DNA of 38,516 nucleotides, taken from NCBI GenBank assembly GCA_021820105.1, contig JAKAED010000018.1:1-38516 (forward strand). The letters are read 5' to 3'. This DNA is from Actinomycetes bacterium (GTDB lineage: Bacteria; Actinomycetota; Thermoleophilia; Solirubrobacterales; Solirubrobacteraceae). The translations under genes were made by a program, and so were the position numbers. Shown piece after piece: positions 31,753 to 38,516 of this stretch (positions within the stretch are counted from its first letter, which is position 1; each line of letters begins with the position of its first letter). A model generated the notes under the pieces. That model had not been told where the DNA came from, did no database searches, and saw only the letters and a program-made list of their open reading frames with translations.

Positions 31753-32115
31753 ATGGAAAACCTCGTGCAGCGCACCGACTTCTTCTCCGTGCCCGTGCAG
31801 GACATGGATCGAGCCAGAGCCTTCTACCGAGATGTGCTCGGGATGCACAGCCCGGACTGGGAGGCGGGATTTCCCGAGATCGAGACCGGTAACGTCTCGC
31901 TCTACCTGGTGGATCCCAAGGCGATGGGCATCGAGTTCTCCCCGCACACTGCTCAGATCGCCCTGCGGGTGGCAGACGTTGCCGAAGCCAGACGTGAGCT
32001 CGAGCAGCGAGGCGTGAGCTTCACCGGCGAGCACGACACAGGCGTCTGCAACATGGCCTTCTTCAATGACAGCGAGGGCAATGCGCTGATGCTCCACCAC
32101 CGCTACGCGCCCTGA
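31753..32115 (+). CDS. VOC-family (glyoxalase/dioxygenase-fold) protein
   Basis: A 120-residue single vicinal-oxygen-chelate domain: FFSVPVQDMDRARAFYRDVL, GMHSPDWEAGFPEIETGNVS, IALRVADVAEARRELEQRGV and MAFFNDSEGNALMLHHRYAP. Two beta-alpha-beta-beta-beta units are visible and the second ends in the typical DPEGN-like DSEGNALML. Candidate metal ligands are few, so it may bind a small molecule rather than catalyse a reaction. It is rightward and 40 bases after the DUF167 gene. Confidence 0.9.
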   Translation: MENLVQRTDFFSVPVQDMDRARAFYRDVLGMHSPDWEAGFPEIETGNVSLYLVDPKAMGIEFSPHTAQIALRVADVAEARRELEQRGVSFTGEHDTGVCNMAFFNDSEGNALMLHHRYAP

Positions 32116-32221
32116 GTCACAGCCGCGAGGCACAGGGCGGTCGCAACACTCGTTGCATTTGGAGGCTGATGGGCGACTCTGACCGAAACCTTAGGGTGGA
32201 CATGCTGTTCTCCCTTGTGTC

Positions 32222-34519
32222 GTGATCAGGAGCCGTACCCGTCAGCCCCGGATCCAATGGACGGCACTGATTGCGATCGTCGCCGTTTGCTTTGGCCTGC
32301 TCGCGACTCCTCCGCTCGCCAGTGCGAACGCGACCAGGACGGTCAGCTACCACGGATTGAAGCTGCGGGTTCCGTCGAGTTGGCCGGTCTTCCGATTGGG
32401 GGCGGGCTCGAGCGTCTGCGTACGCTTCAACCGCCACGCCGTCTACCTGGGACGACCCGGCACCAATGAGTCATGTCCGCTCCACGCGGTTGGCCGGACA
32501 GAGGCGATTCTGGTCTCGCCCGGGAGCTACACCGGTCTGCTGGCGCCCGTCAGCAGGCTCTCCGCAGGTCCGTCAGCCGGCTCGATGGCGCGCATCGGGG
32601 ATGCCGCTCATCACCTCATCATCACGGCCACCTGGAATCGGCACCCGCAACTGGTCCGCGCAGCGTTGTGGCTGCGCTCGCTGCGCGCGGCGATGCTCGC
32701 CACCAACGGACATCGTCCGCCGGTAGCTCGCGGTTCGACCATCAGGTCGCACGCCATCGCACACGAGATCACGCCCGGTCCTGCTGCGCCCGGCCAGGTC
32801 TACACCGGGCTTGCCTTTGACACCTGCACGACGCAATCAGAGGCAGCGATGGCGGCGTGGGGCGGAAGTTCCCCGTACGGCGCGGTTGGTATCTACATCG
32901 GCGGTACCAACGCGGCCTGCCTTGGCGGAAACCTCAATGCCTCCTGGGTCAGCACCGAATCGGCTGCAGGGTGGCATCTGCTCCCCCTGTACGTTGGGCT
33001 GCAGGCTCCCGGGAACGGGTGCGGCTGCCAGGCGCTCTCAACGACGCTGACCAACGGCCAGTACGCGACCGCCGCCTCGCAGGGCACGGCGGCTGCTCAG
33101 GACGCCGTCGCTCAGGCGCAGGCACTGGGACTCGGCTCGGGCAACCCGATCTACTTCGACATGGAGAATTACAAGCGCACGACCGCGGCCAGCGGTGCCG
33201 TGCTCGCCTTCCTGCAGGCCTGGACGCAGCAACTGCACGCGAGCGGCTACCTATCCGGCGTCTACAGCAGCGGCAGCTCGGGGGTGGCCGATCTGGTCGC
33301 CAACTACGGGACCGCATATCTGGAGCCTGACGAGCTGTGGACCGCGGCATGGAGCCCCACGACACCCAGCACACCGCCAACCAGCGCCGCCACAAGTTGG
33401 GTGCCGAGCGCCGATTGGCCGGGACCCCACCAGCTGCTGCAGTACTACAGCGATGCCCAGGGGAAGGTTCCCTACGAGACGTACGGAGGGACGCGGATCA
33501 GCATCGACCGTGATTACGTCAACGCGCCCACCGCCGCGGTCGGCGCCGGGACGCTGCTGGCCACGATCCCGGTGGCGCCGACGGTGACGGTGCGACCGCA
33601 GGCCGACGGTTCGGTCAAGCTGCTGCCCAGGTGGCCGGGTGAGCCCGGGGTCACGGCATACAACATCCTCGCCGGCGCCGCGCCCGTTGGCCTCACGCCA
33701 TTGACGAGCGTCACCACTGACACCGTGCACGCCGTCAAGCTGCACGACGTGCACGCCTTCTACGAGGTGCAGGCGCTCAACGCCGCCGGCCAGGTCCTCG
33801 GCACCTCGGCACCTGTCGCGACGCCGCCCAGCGTGGCGATCTTCGGTAACAGCGGCTTTGTCGGCGCACGCGGACCGGTGGGGGTCCCGGTGGCGTGCCT
33901 GAACGCGACCACCTGTGAAGTGCAGGGGGCGATCTATCAGGGCACTCAGCTGCTCGCGCAGACCAGCATCACGGCGATTCCGAGACAGGGTGGGCAGCTC
34001 CTGTTCCCACTGAGTGCACAGGAACATCAGGCACTCGCGACCGCGAAATCAAGGCGCCTGGCCGTCACCGTCACCTTGACCGCCAGCAACGGCGCGACCG
34101 CCAGCCGTCCGCTGCAACTGATCCCCTACACCAGTTCTGGCGCCTCGCCACAGCGCCACTCCTGGGCGAGTGCGGCGCTGCAGATCCTGGGCACCAGAAG
34201 CTTTGTCTCAAACGCGTGGACGGGTGGAGTCCTGGCCGTGTGCAGGTCCAGCACGCCGTGCGTCGCGACGACCAAACTGACCCGAGCCGGCGCAGCGCTG
34301 GCAACCCCACGGACACAGACGCTCGGCGCGGGTGAGATCGGCTACCTCACCTACCGCTTGAGCGCTCAAGGTCACGCGCTGCTGCGAGCCTTGCCGGGCA
34401 ACCAGCTCGGCGCACGCGTCACGGTGACGACGGCGCCACCAGCCCCGAGCGCTGCGGGCAGCGTGGATAAGGGCCCTCGCACGGCCATGGCGCTCGTCTC
34501 GCTGGAAAGCTTCCGCTGA
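32222..34519 (+). CDS. secreted DUF1906 glycoside-hydrolase-like protein
   Basis: A 765-residue exported protein. Residues 1-36 are a signal peptide (basic start, hydrophobic WTALIAIVAVCFGLLA, cleavage after ASA). After a unique N-terminal region, about 190-425 is a DUF1906 domain (Rv2525c-like, glycoside-hydrolase TIM-barrel fold): GLAFDTCTTQSEAAMAAWGG, GAVGIYIGGTNAACLGG, NPIYFDMENY and a closing ISIDRDYVNAP. The rest has a fibronectin-like segment (about 445-535) and two beta-rich repeats with paired cysteines (CLNATTC, CRSSTPC). It probably acts at the cell envelope. GTG 32222 is the start. Two hairpins follow the stop codon. Confidence 0.85.
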   Translation: MIRSRTRQPRIQWTALIAIVAVCFGLLATPPLASANATRTVSYHGLKLRVPSSWPVFRLGAGSSVCVRFNRHAVYLGRPGTNESCPLHAVGRTEAILVSPGSYTGLLAPVSRLSAGPSAGSMARIGDAAHHLIITATWNRHPQLVRAALWLRSLRAAMLATNGHRPPVARGSTIRSHAIAHEITPGPAAPGQVYTGLAFDTCTTQSEAAMAAWGGSSPYGAVGIYIGGTNAACLGGNLNASWVSTESAAGWHLLPLYVGLQAPGNGCGCQALSTTLTNGQYATAASQGTAAAQDAVAQAQALGLGSGNPIYFDMENYKRTTAASGAVLAFLQAWTQQLHASGYLSGVYSSGSSGVADLVANYGTAYLEPDELWTAAWSPTTPSTPPTSAATSWVPSADWPGPHQLLQYYSDAQGKVPYETYGGTRISIDRDYVNAPTAAVGAGTLLATIPVAPTVTVRPQADGSVKLLPRWPGEPGVTAYNILAGAAPVGLTPLTSVTTDTVHAVKLHDVHAFYEVQALNAAGQVLGTSAPVATPPSVAIFGNSGFVGARGPVGVPVACLNATTCEVQGAIYQGTQLLAQTSITAIPRQGGQLLFPLSAQEHQALATAKSRRLAVTVTLTASNGATASRPLQLIPYTSSGASPQRHSWASAALQILGTRSFVSNAWTGGVLAVCRSSTPCVATTKLTRAGAALATPRTQTLGAGEIGYLTYRLSAQGHALLRALPGNQLGARVTVTTAPPAPSAAGSVDKGPRTAMALVSLESFR

Positions 34520-34533
34520 GGACACGGCGCCGC

Positions 34534-34564
34534 GGTGCCGGCCGCCCGCTGGCTGGCCGGCACC
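34534..34564. terminator. hairpin terminator 1 between convergent genes
   Basis: GGTGCCGGCC, 11-base loop, GGCCGGCACC. It lies just after the DUF1906 stop codon and upstream of a second hairpin, so transcription from both sides could stop here. Confidence 0.7.
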
Positions 34565-34566
34565 GG

Positions 34567-34598
34567 CCCGGTCGGGGGCAAGCGGGCCCCCGACCGGG
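34567..34598. terminator. hairpin terminator 2 between convergent genes
   Basis: CCCGGTCGGGGGC, loop AAGCGG, GCCCCCGACCGGG: a perfect 13-bp stem ending 15 bases before the aldehyde dehydrogenase stop codon. Confidence 0.72.
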
Positions 34599-34612
34599 AT
34601 GTGGGGCATCAG

Positions 34613-36076
34613 TCAGTGGCCGCCGTCGCCATCCGGCACGGCCAGCACCTGCGTCTCGGTGAAGCCGTAGACCCCCTCGCGGCCGAGTTCGCGCCCGATG
34701 CCGCTCTGGTTGAAGCCGCCGAACATGGCGCGCTCGTCGACCGCGGTGGCGTTGTGGTTGTTGAAGAAGATGTGGCCGGCGCGCAGCTGTCTGCCGATCT
34801 GCATCGCGTGCTCATCGTCGCCCGACCAGACTGAGGCGCATAGGCCAGACCACGTGTCGTTGGCCAGCGCGACCGCCTCCTCCTCGCTGTCGTAGGGGAT
34901 GATCGGGAGCGCCGGACCGAACTGCTCCTCGGTCACTATGCGCTGATCCGCGGAGGGGTCCAGAACCAGAGCCGGGCGCATGTACGTGCCGGTCGCGGGA
35001 TCGGCGTCAACATACTCACCGCCCTCGATCACCTCGGTACCGAGCGCGCGCGACTGCGCGAGCAGTTCCTGGACGTACTCACGCTGCCGCGTCATGTTGA
35101 GCGGGCCCATCGTGACGTCGGGGTTGAGCCCGGAGCCGATCCGCTGACCCTCAATGAACCCGCGCAGGCCATCGACCACGTCCCCGAACATGGCGCGCGG
35201 CACGTACAGCCGCTTGAGCGCCATGCACACCTGCCCGGTGGTGAGGAAGGTGGCCATCCCGAGCTTGGTGATCGTGCCCTCATCGAGCGTCACGTCGTCG
35301 AGCAGGATCGCGGGATCATTCCCTCCGAGCTCGAGCGTGACGTTGGTCACGTTGCGTGAGGCCATCTCCATGATCCGCTTGCCACCAGCGGTCGAACCGG
35401 TGAAGCACACGTGCTTGATGCGCGGGTCACCCACGACGATCGGCCCGAGCACAGCGTCCTGGCCGGTGACCACGTTCAGCACGCCTGCGGGCAGCCTTGA
35501 GGCCACGTGGCGCAGGGTGAGCACCGAGGACAGCGGGGCCGTGGGCGGTGGCTTGGCGATGATCGTGTTACCGGCCATCAGCGCGTGCGGGAGGCTTGCG
35601 GCGAGGATCGCGAGTGGCCAGTTGAACGGGTAGATGATCGTCACGACCCCCTGTGGGACGTGGCGGATCGTGGTGTTGTAGGGCGGGCCTGGGATCAGCT
35701 CCGGTGTATCGAGCTCGCGTGCGTACCTGGCTGCCTCATGGAAGCGCCCGATGAACACCTGTAGGTCGATGGTCGCCTCAAACCGGGTCTTCCCGTTCTC
35801 CCGCGAAAGGACCTCGGCGCGTGCGTCAAGGTCCTCGCCGAGCGACTCGAGCGCCTGCAGACAGATGTCAATCCGCTGGGCTGCCGAGAGCGCCGCCCAC
35901 GCCGGCCACGCGCTCTGCGCCGCCGCGACCGCGTCAAGCGCGTCCTCGGCGCTGGCCGCGGCGGCGCGGCCGACCAAGGAACCATCGTGCGGCTCATGAA
36001 CCGCGAACGTCTCAGCCGCCTGGCGCTCCTCGCCCCCAATGAGCAGTGGCGTGATCACAGCCTCGCTGATCGCCAT
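34613..36076 (-). CDS. NAD(P)-dependent aldehyde dehydrogenase
   Basis: A 487-residue aldehyde dehydrogenase. It has the oxyanion Asn152 (YPFNWPL), Lys175 (IIAKPPPTAPLS), FTGSTAGGKRIM (225-236), general base Glu249 (TLELGGNDP), catalytic Cys284 (TTGQVCMALKR), EEQFGPALPI and the C-terminal FGGFNQSGIGRELGREGVYG. It oxidises an aldehyde to an acid with NAD(P)+. The substrate cannot be read. GGGAGAGG precedes ATG 36076. It lies 95 bases downstream of an Lrp-type regulator gene on the same strand. Confidence 0.95.
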   Translation of the reverse strand: MAISEAVITPLLIGGEERQAAETFAVHEPHDGSLVGRAAAASAEDALDAVAAAQSAWPAWAALSAAQRIDICLQALESLGEDLDARAEVLSRENGKTRFEATIDLQVFIGRFHEAARYARELDTPELIPGPPYNTTIRHVPQGVVTIIYPFNWPLAILAASLPHALMAGNTIIAKPPPTAPLSSVLTLRHVASRLPAGVLNVVTGQDAVLGPIVVGDPRIKHVCFTGSTAGGKRIMEMASRNVTNVTLELGGNDPAILLDDVTLDEGTITKLGMATFLTTGQVCMALKRLYVPRAMFGDVVDGLRGFIEGQRIGSGLNPDVTMGPLNMTRQREYVQELLAQSRALGTEVIEGGEYVDADPATGTYMRPALVLDPSADQRIVTEEQFGPALPIIPYDSEEEAVALANDTWSGLCASVWSGDDEHAMQIGRQLRAGHIFFNNHNATAVDERAMFGGFNQSGIGRELGREGVYGFTETQVLAVPDGDGGH

Positions 36077-36171
36077 ATTCGCCTCTCCCTTTCTTCAACG
36101 GGCCACTGCCCAAGAAACAAAATGATCAGAGACATGGTCGGCGATGCGGGCGGCGTTGTCCAGCGCTCGCG

Positions 36172-36651
36172 TCACTCACCGCCGGAACCCAGCGGCAGCG
36201 GCGAGGCGGGCTTCAGCTCCTCCAGCCGCAGCAGTGTGGTCACCCGCACGGCGCCACCGCGAGTGCTCAGCCGCGTGATCACGCGCTGGAGCTCTGCGAC
36301 CTCCCGAGCGGCCACAACGAGGATCGCGTCGATCTCACCCGTCACCCAATCTGCGGAGATGACCTCCGGCATCGACCGGACCGCTTCCATGAACCTGCGG
36401 TGTCCACTCTCATCGTGACGCTCGATGGTCACGAGCACGTACACGTGCAGCGGGAAACCCACCAGCGGTGCGTCCAGCTCCGCCACCACCGCTCTGATCA
36501 CGCCTGAGGACTTGAGCCGTCTCACCCGGTGCAGGGTGGCGGTGGGCGAGAGCCCGACCAAGCGCGCCAGTTCGACGTTTGAGCGATCGGCATCGAGCTG
36601 CAGCAGCGTGAGCAGTCGAAGATCAATTAAATCCAGTGAAAGAGCGCTCAT
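36172..36651 (-). CDS. Lrp/AsnC-family regulator
   Basis: A 159-residue regulator. HTH: DLIDLRLLTLLQLDADRSNV, ELARLVGLSPTATLHRVRRL, KSSGVIRAVVAELD. The C-terminal RAM ligand domain is PLHVYVLVTIERHDESGHRR, PEVISADWVTGEIDAILVVA, AREVAELQRVITRL. ATG 36651 gives the family length; the longer frame to 36804 runs through the operator and the divergent gene. It is divergent from an EamA transporter gene and probably controls that exporter and the aldehyde dehydrogenase in response to an amino acid or similar ligand. Confidence 0.92.
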   Translation of the reverse strand: MSALSLDLIDLRLLTLLQLDADRSNVELARLVGLSPTATLHRVRRLKSSGVIRAVVAELDAPLVGFPLHVYVLVTIERHDESGHRRFMEAVRSMPEVISADWVTGEIDAILVVAAREVAELQRVITRLSTRGGAVRVTTLLRLEELKPASPLPLGSGGE

Positions 36652-36658
36652 ACAACAG

Positions 36659-36696
36659 ATCATACGGTCATAAGTCTTAGAAGACAAACGTATGAT
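36659..36696. promoter_or_regulatory. nested palindrome, Lrp operator candidate
   Basis: ATCATACG (36659-36666) and CGTATGAT (36689-36696) are perfect inverted repeats enclosing GTCTT-AG-AAGAC-like arms (36674-36685). The stretch is AT-rich for this DNA and lies between the divergent Lrp and EamA genes. Confidence 0.65.
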
Positions 36697-36730
36697 GGAT
36701 GTGTAACGCAGATGCGCAATATTGAATGGC

Positions 36731-37568
36731 GTGAAGACCCGCTCCGCCATATTCGCCCTGATTGCGGCCGGATCCCTTTGGGGGATCACCGTGGCGCTGT
36801 CCAAGCTCTCGCTCGAGTGGCTCTCGCCCAGCTGGCTGACCGCGCTGCGTTTTCTGATCGCAGCCCCGGTGCTACGGGGCCGTTGTGCTGCTGCAGAACA
36901 TAGGCATCGACCACACCAGCGTGAGCCACGGCGCGATCATCGTCGGCGCACTCCCGGCCGTGGTTGCGCTGGTCGCGGCCGCGACCGGCGGTGGCAGGTC
37001 TCGGCCGCTGGTCTGGCTGGGCTACGGTGTGGCGCTGGTCGGTGTCGTGCTCGTTGCCAAGGGCGGCGGAGGCGGTGCAACCGGTTTTGGCGACATGCTC
37101 GTGTTCGCGTCGGTGCTGCTCTCCGGAGTCTTTATCGCGCTGCAGCCGAAGCTGCTGAAGGGCCAGGACGCCGCCGCCGTGACGGCTGTGCAGTTTCTGG
37201 CGGCCGAGTCTGTTGCGCTGCCGGTGGCGCTCCTCGGCCGTGGGCTGCATGCACCGGCGGCACCCGCACCGGTGATCAGCTTCGCTGCGCTCGCGCTTGT
37301 CGGAACCGTCCTGCCTTTCTGGCTGTTTGCGTACGGTCAGTCGCGTGTGTCACCCGCGTTCGCCGGCGCCTTTGTCAACCTCGAGCCGCTGGTGGGCGCC
37401 GTGGTTGGCTGGGTTGCGTTCTCGGATCCGGTTGGAGCCTGGCAACTGATCGGCGCGGTTGCCGTCATCGTCGGCATCCTGATCAGCCTGCTGCCGCCGG
37501 TGGGGGAGTTCCAGCTCCCGCAACTGGAGCGAGGCGCCGATGCCGCGCGCGCACTGGTAGATTCATAG
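36731..37568 (+). pseudogene. EamA-family (DMT) transporter with internal deletion
   Basis: GTG 36731 begins KTRSAIFALIAAGSLWGITV with the first two membrane segments to LTALRFLIAAPVL. After base 36873 the frame changes: the family sequence resumes in another phase as VVLLQNIGIDHTSVSHGAII, with eight further segments to LIGAVAVIVGILISLL and a stop at 37568. The cytoplasmic loop and the first half of the third segment (about 20-30 residues) are missing, so this looks like a real short deletion that is not a multiple of three, not a one-base error. The intact family protein of about 300 residues would export amino acids or metabolites, which fits the divergent Lrp regulator. Confidence 0.75.
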
Positions 37569-37574
37569 ATCCGC

Positions 37575-37648
37575 GGTGGGCGTAGCTCAGTTGGTAGAGC
37601 TCCTGGTTGTGGTCCAGGCGGTCGTGGGTTCGAGTCCCATCGCTCACC
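37575..37648 (+). tRNA. tRNA-His (anticodon GTG)
   Basis: Full cloverleaf: extra G at -1 (37575) opposite discriminator C (37648), acceptor GTGGGCG/CGCTCAC, D arm GCTC...GAGC, anticodon arm CCTGG-TTGTGGT-CCAGG with GTG, T arm GTGGG-TTCGAGT-CCCAT. CCA is not encoded. The -1 G and C73 are hallmarks of tRNA-His. Confidence 0.97.
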
Positions 37649-37655
37649 TCTTCAG

Positions 37656-37678
37656 AAGGCCCCGCGTTGCGGGGCCTT
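37656..37678 (+). terminator. rho-independent terminator of tRNA-His
   Basis: AAGGCCCCGC-GTT-GCGGGGCCTT, a perfect 10-bp stem with a 3-base loop, 8 bases after the tRNA and followed by TC. Nothing else is recognised between here and the GH65 stop at 37846. Confidence 0.88.
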
Positions 37679-37845
37679 TCTCATGTGGAACCGCCTGCGC
37701 GTCACCTCGCTGCGGTCATGCGCGTGAACAGCAACACCACGCTGCGGGGCGGGGAGGGAAATGGCGTTCTGGTGTCCGTCCTGCGTCCTGAAATGCCATT
37801 TCGCGTACCGCATGAGCTGTTCTCGCTCGCTGACCGCACTACTGG

Positions 37846-38516
37846 CTAGCGCAGCCGCGCCTCATAGCTCTGCCCTCCGGCCAGCTCCACCAGATTCTCG
37901 CCGTGGGCGATACGCAGCGGGGGTGCGTCGGATGCTGGGATAGTGATCTGCAGGTGCCCGTCAGCGATCCGGACCGTGATCCCCCAGTGGCGACGGTGGC
38001 GGAGGGTGAACTCCAGCTCCGTCAGGGGCGCCGGAATGAGCGGATTGAGCCGCAGCAGGTCGCCCTGCCACTCGATGCCGGTGAACCCGCGCTGCAGCAG
38101 GTCAACCGTGCCCGCCATTGCGCCAAGATGAATCCCCTCAGCCGTGGTGCCGCCCTGGGTGTCCGCGATGTCACTCTCCAAGGCTGCTTGGAAGATCGAC
38201 CATGCCTCGGGTCTATTCGACCGCGCGAGCACCCAGGAGTCGACCACATGGCTGAGCGTCGAGCCGTGCGACGTCCTTGCGAGGTAGTAGTCGATGTTTG
38301 TGGGGATCGCCTTCGGGTCAAAGTGATAGCCAAGACGGTCGAGCAGCCCGCCCAGCTCCTCTGACGAGAGCATGAAGAAGAGCATCAGCACGTCAGGCTG
38401 CTTCGAGACTTTGTAGTTATTGGTTGAGTCACCTTCAGCCTCAAGGATGCGGTCAAGCCGGTGGATGTCGCCGTAACGACTCCGGTAGGTCTGCCAATCC
38501 AGTTCCGGTAGGCGCT
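37846..38516 (-). CDS. GH65 phosphorylase/hydrolase, C-terminal part (cut by window edge)
   Basis: The last 222 codons of a glycoside hydrolase family 65 enzyme (trehalose, kojibiose or maltose phosphorylase type). It reads in frame from the window edge: SKQPDVLMLFFMLSSEELGG, IDYYLARTSHGSTLSHVVDS, SDIADTQGGTTAEGIHLGAM and AGTVDLLQRGFTGIEWQGD, followed by the beta-sandwich C-terminal domain (RHRRHWGITVRIADGHLQI). The RTSHGSTLS and QGGTTAEGIHLGAMAGT phosphate- and substrate-site motifs are conserved. The catalytic Glu lies upstream, outside the window. It would cleave an alpha-disaccharide using phosphate. Which sugar is unknown. Confidence 0.92.
   Translation of the reverse strand, partial: RLPELDWQTYRSRYGDIHRLDRILEAEGDSTNNYKVSKQPDVLMLFFMLSSEELGGLLDRLGYHFDPKAIPTNIDYYLARTSHGSTLSHVVDSWVLARSNRPEAWSIFQAALESDIADTQGGTTAEGIHLGAMAGTVDLLQRGFTGIEWQGDLLRLNPLIPAPLTELEFTLRHRRHWGITVRIADGHLQITIPASDAPPLRIAHGENLVELAGGQSYEARLR

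Noticed and set aside
37576-37791. A 71-codon frame starting inside the tRNA-His gene
   Set aside because: It reads through the tRNA and its terminator and has no protein features.

Overview
The window is high-GC DNA with short intergenic gaps, frequent GTG and TTG starts and many 1-8 base gene overlaps. The best guess is an actinobacterium, possibly a member of the Thermoleophilia (Solirubrobacter/Conexibacter relatives). The gene families support this (TrwC relaxase, DUF1906 secreted protein, HX3CX2C anti-sigma factor, DUF427, GH65 phosphorylase), but no single marker proves it.

Bases 1 to about 14,284 are mostly an integrated, probably mobilizable element. In order it holds a MazE/MazF-type toxin-antitoxin pair (166-662; membership uncertain), an XRE-type regulator divergent from an excisionase with a 10-bp-phased GTCCC array between them, a VirD4/TraG-like coupling protein, a TrwC-type relaxase-helicase broken by two compensating frameshifts, a DUF4143 ATPase preceded by four 23-bp direct repeats, a TOTE-type primase-helicase, a coupled three-gene module of unknown function (DUF6398 first), an orphan AbiEi antitoxin and a tyrosine integrase. 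The integrase lies beside a 47-nt 3' fragment of a tRNA-Arg(ACG) gene (14238-14284), followed by what looks like the original tRNA terminator. This marks the right attachment site. The left end and the intact tRNA-Arg are not in the window.

Bases 14.3-18.4 kb hold small housekeeping and accessory genes: an HD hydrolase, an orphan relative of the left-end antitoxin, a divergent SDR/HxlR pair around a palindrome, YCII and GNAT proteins, a diverged dispersed repeat and four tandem 25-bp repeats.

Bases 18.5-29.1 kb form the most coherent unusual locus. A leftward run encodes a metallophosphoesterase-like/radical SAM fusion, two glycosyltransferases of the TIGR04282 and TIGR04283 (arsenosugar-associated) types, an MFS transporter, a SAM methyltransferase and, 38 bp later, an ECF sigma factor. 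Divergent from it is a rightward run of DUF427, a second radical SAM protein and a mercuric-reductase-like flavoprotein. Converging on the sigma gene, and overlapping it tail-to-tail by 8 bp, is an operon of another dithiol flavoprotein and an HX3CX2C anti-sigma factor. I infer a redox-regulated pathway making or modifying a small glycosylated, methylated product. Its chemistry is not known from the sequence.

Bases 29.1-38.5 kb look chromosomal: a TetR regulator with an 18-bp palindrome beside a peroxiredoxin, a HAD hydrolase, DUF167, a VOC protein, a large secreted DUF1906 protein, an aldehyde dehydrogenase, an Lrp-type regulator divergent from a damaged EamA transporter, tRNA-His with a terminator, and the 3' end of a GH65 phosphorylase gene. 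At least five genes carry frame-disrupting lesions. Four of the lesions are single-base indels inside the element, so either decay or consensus sequence error must be considered.
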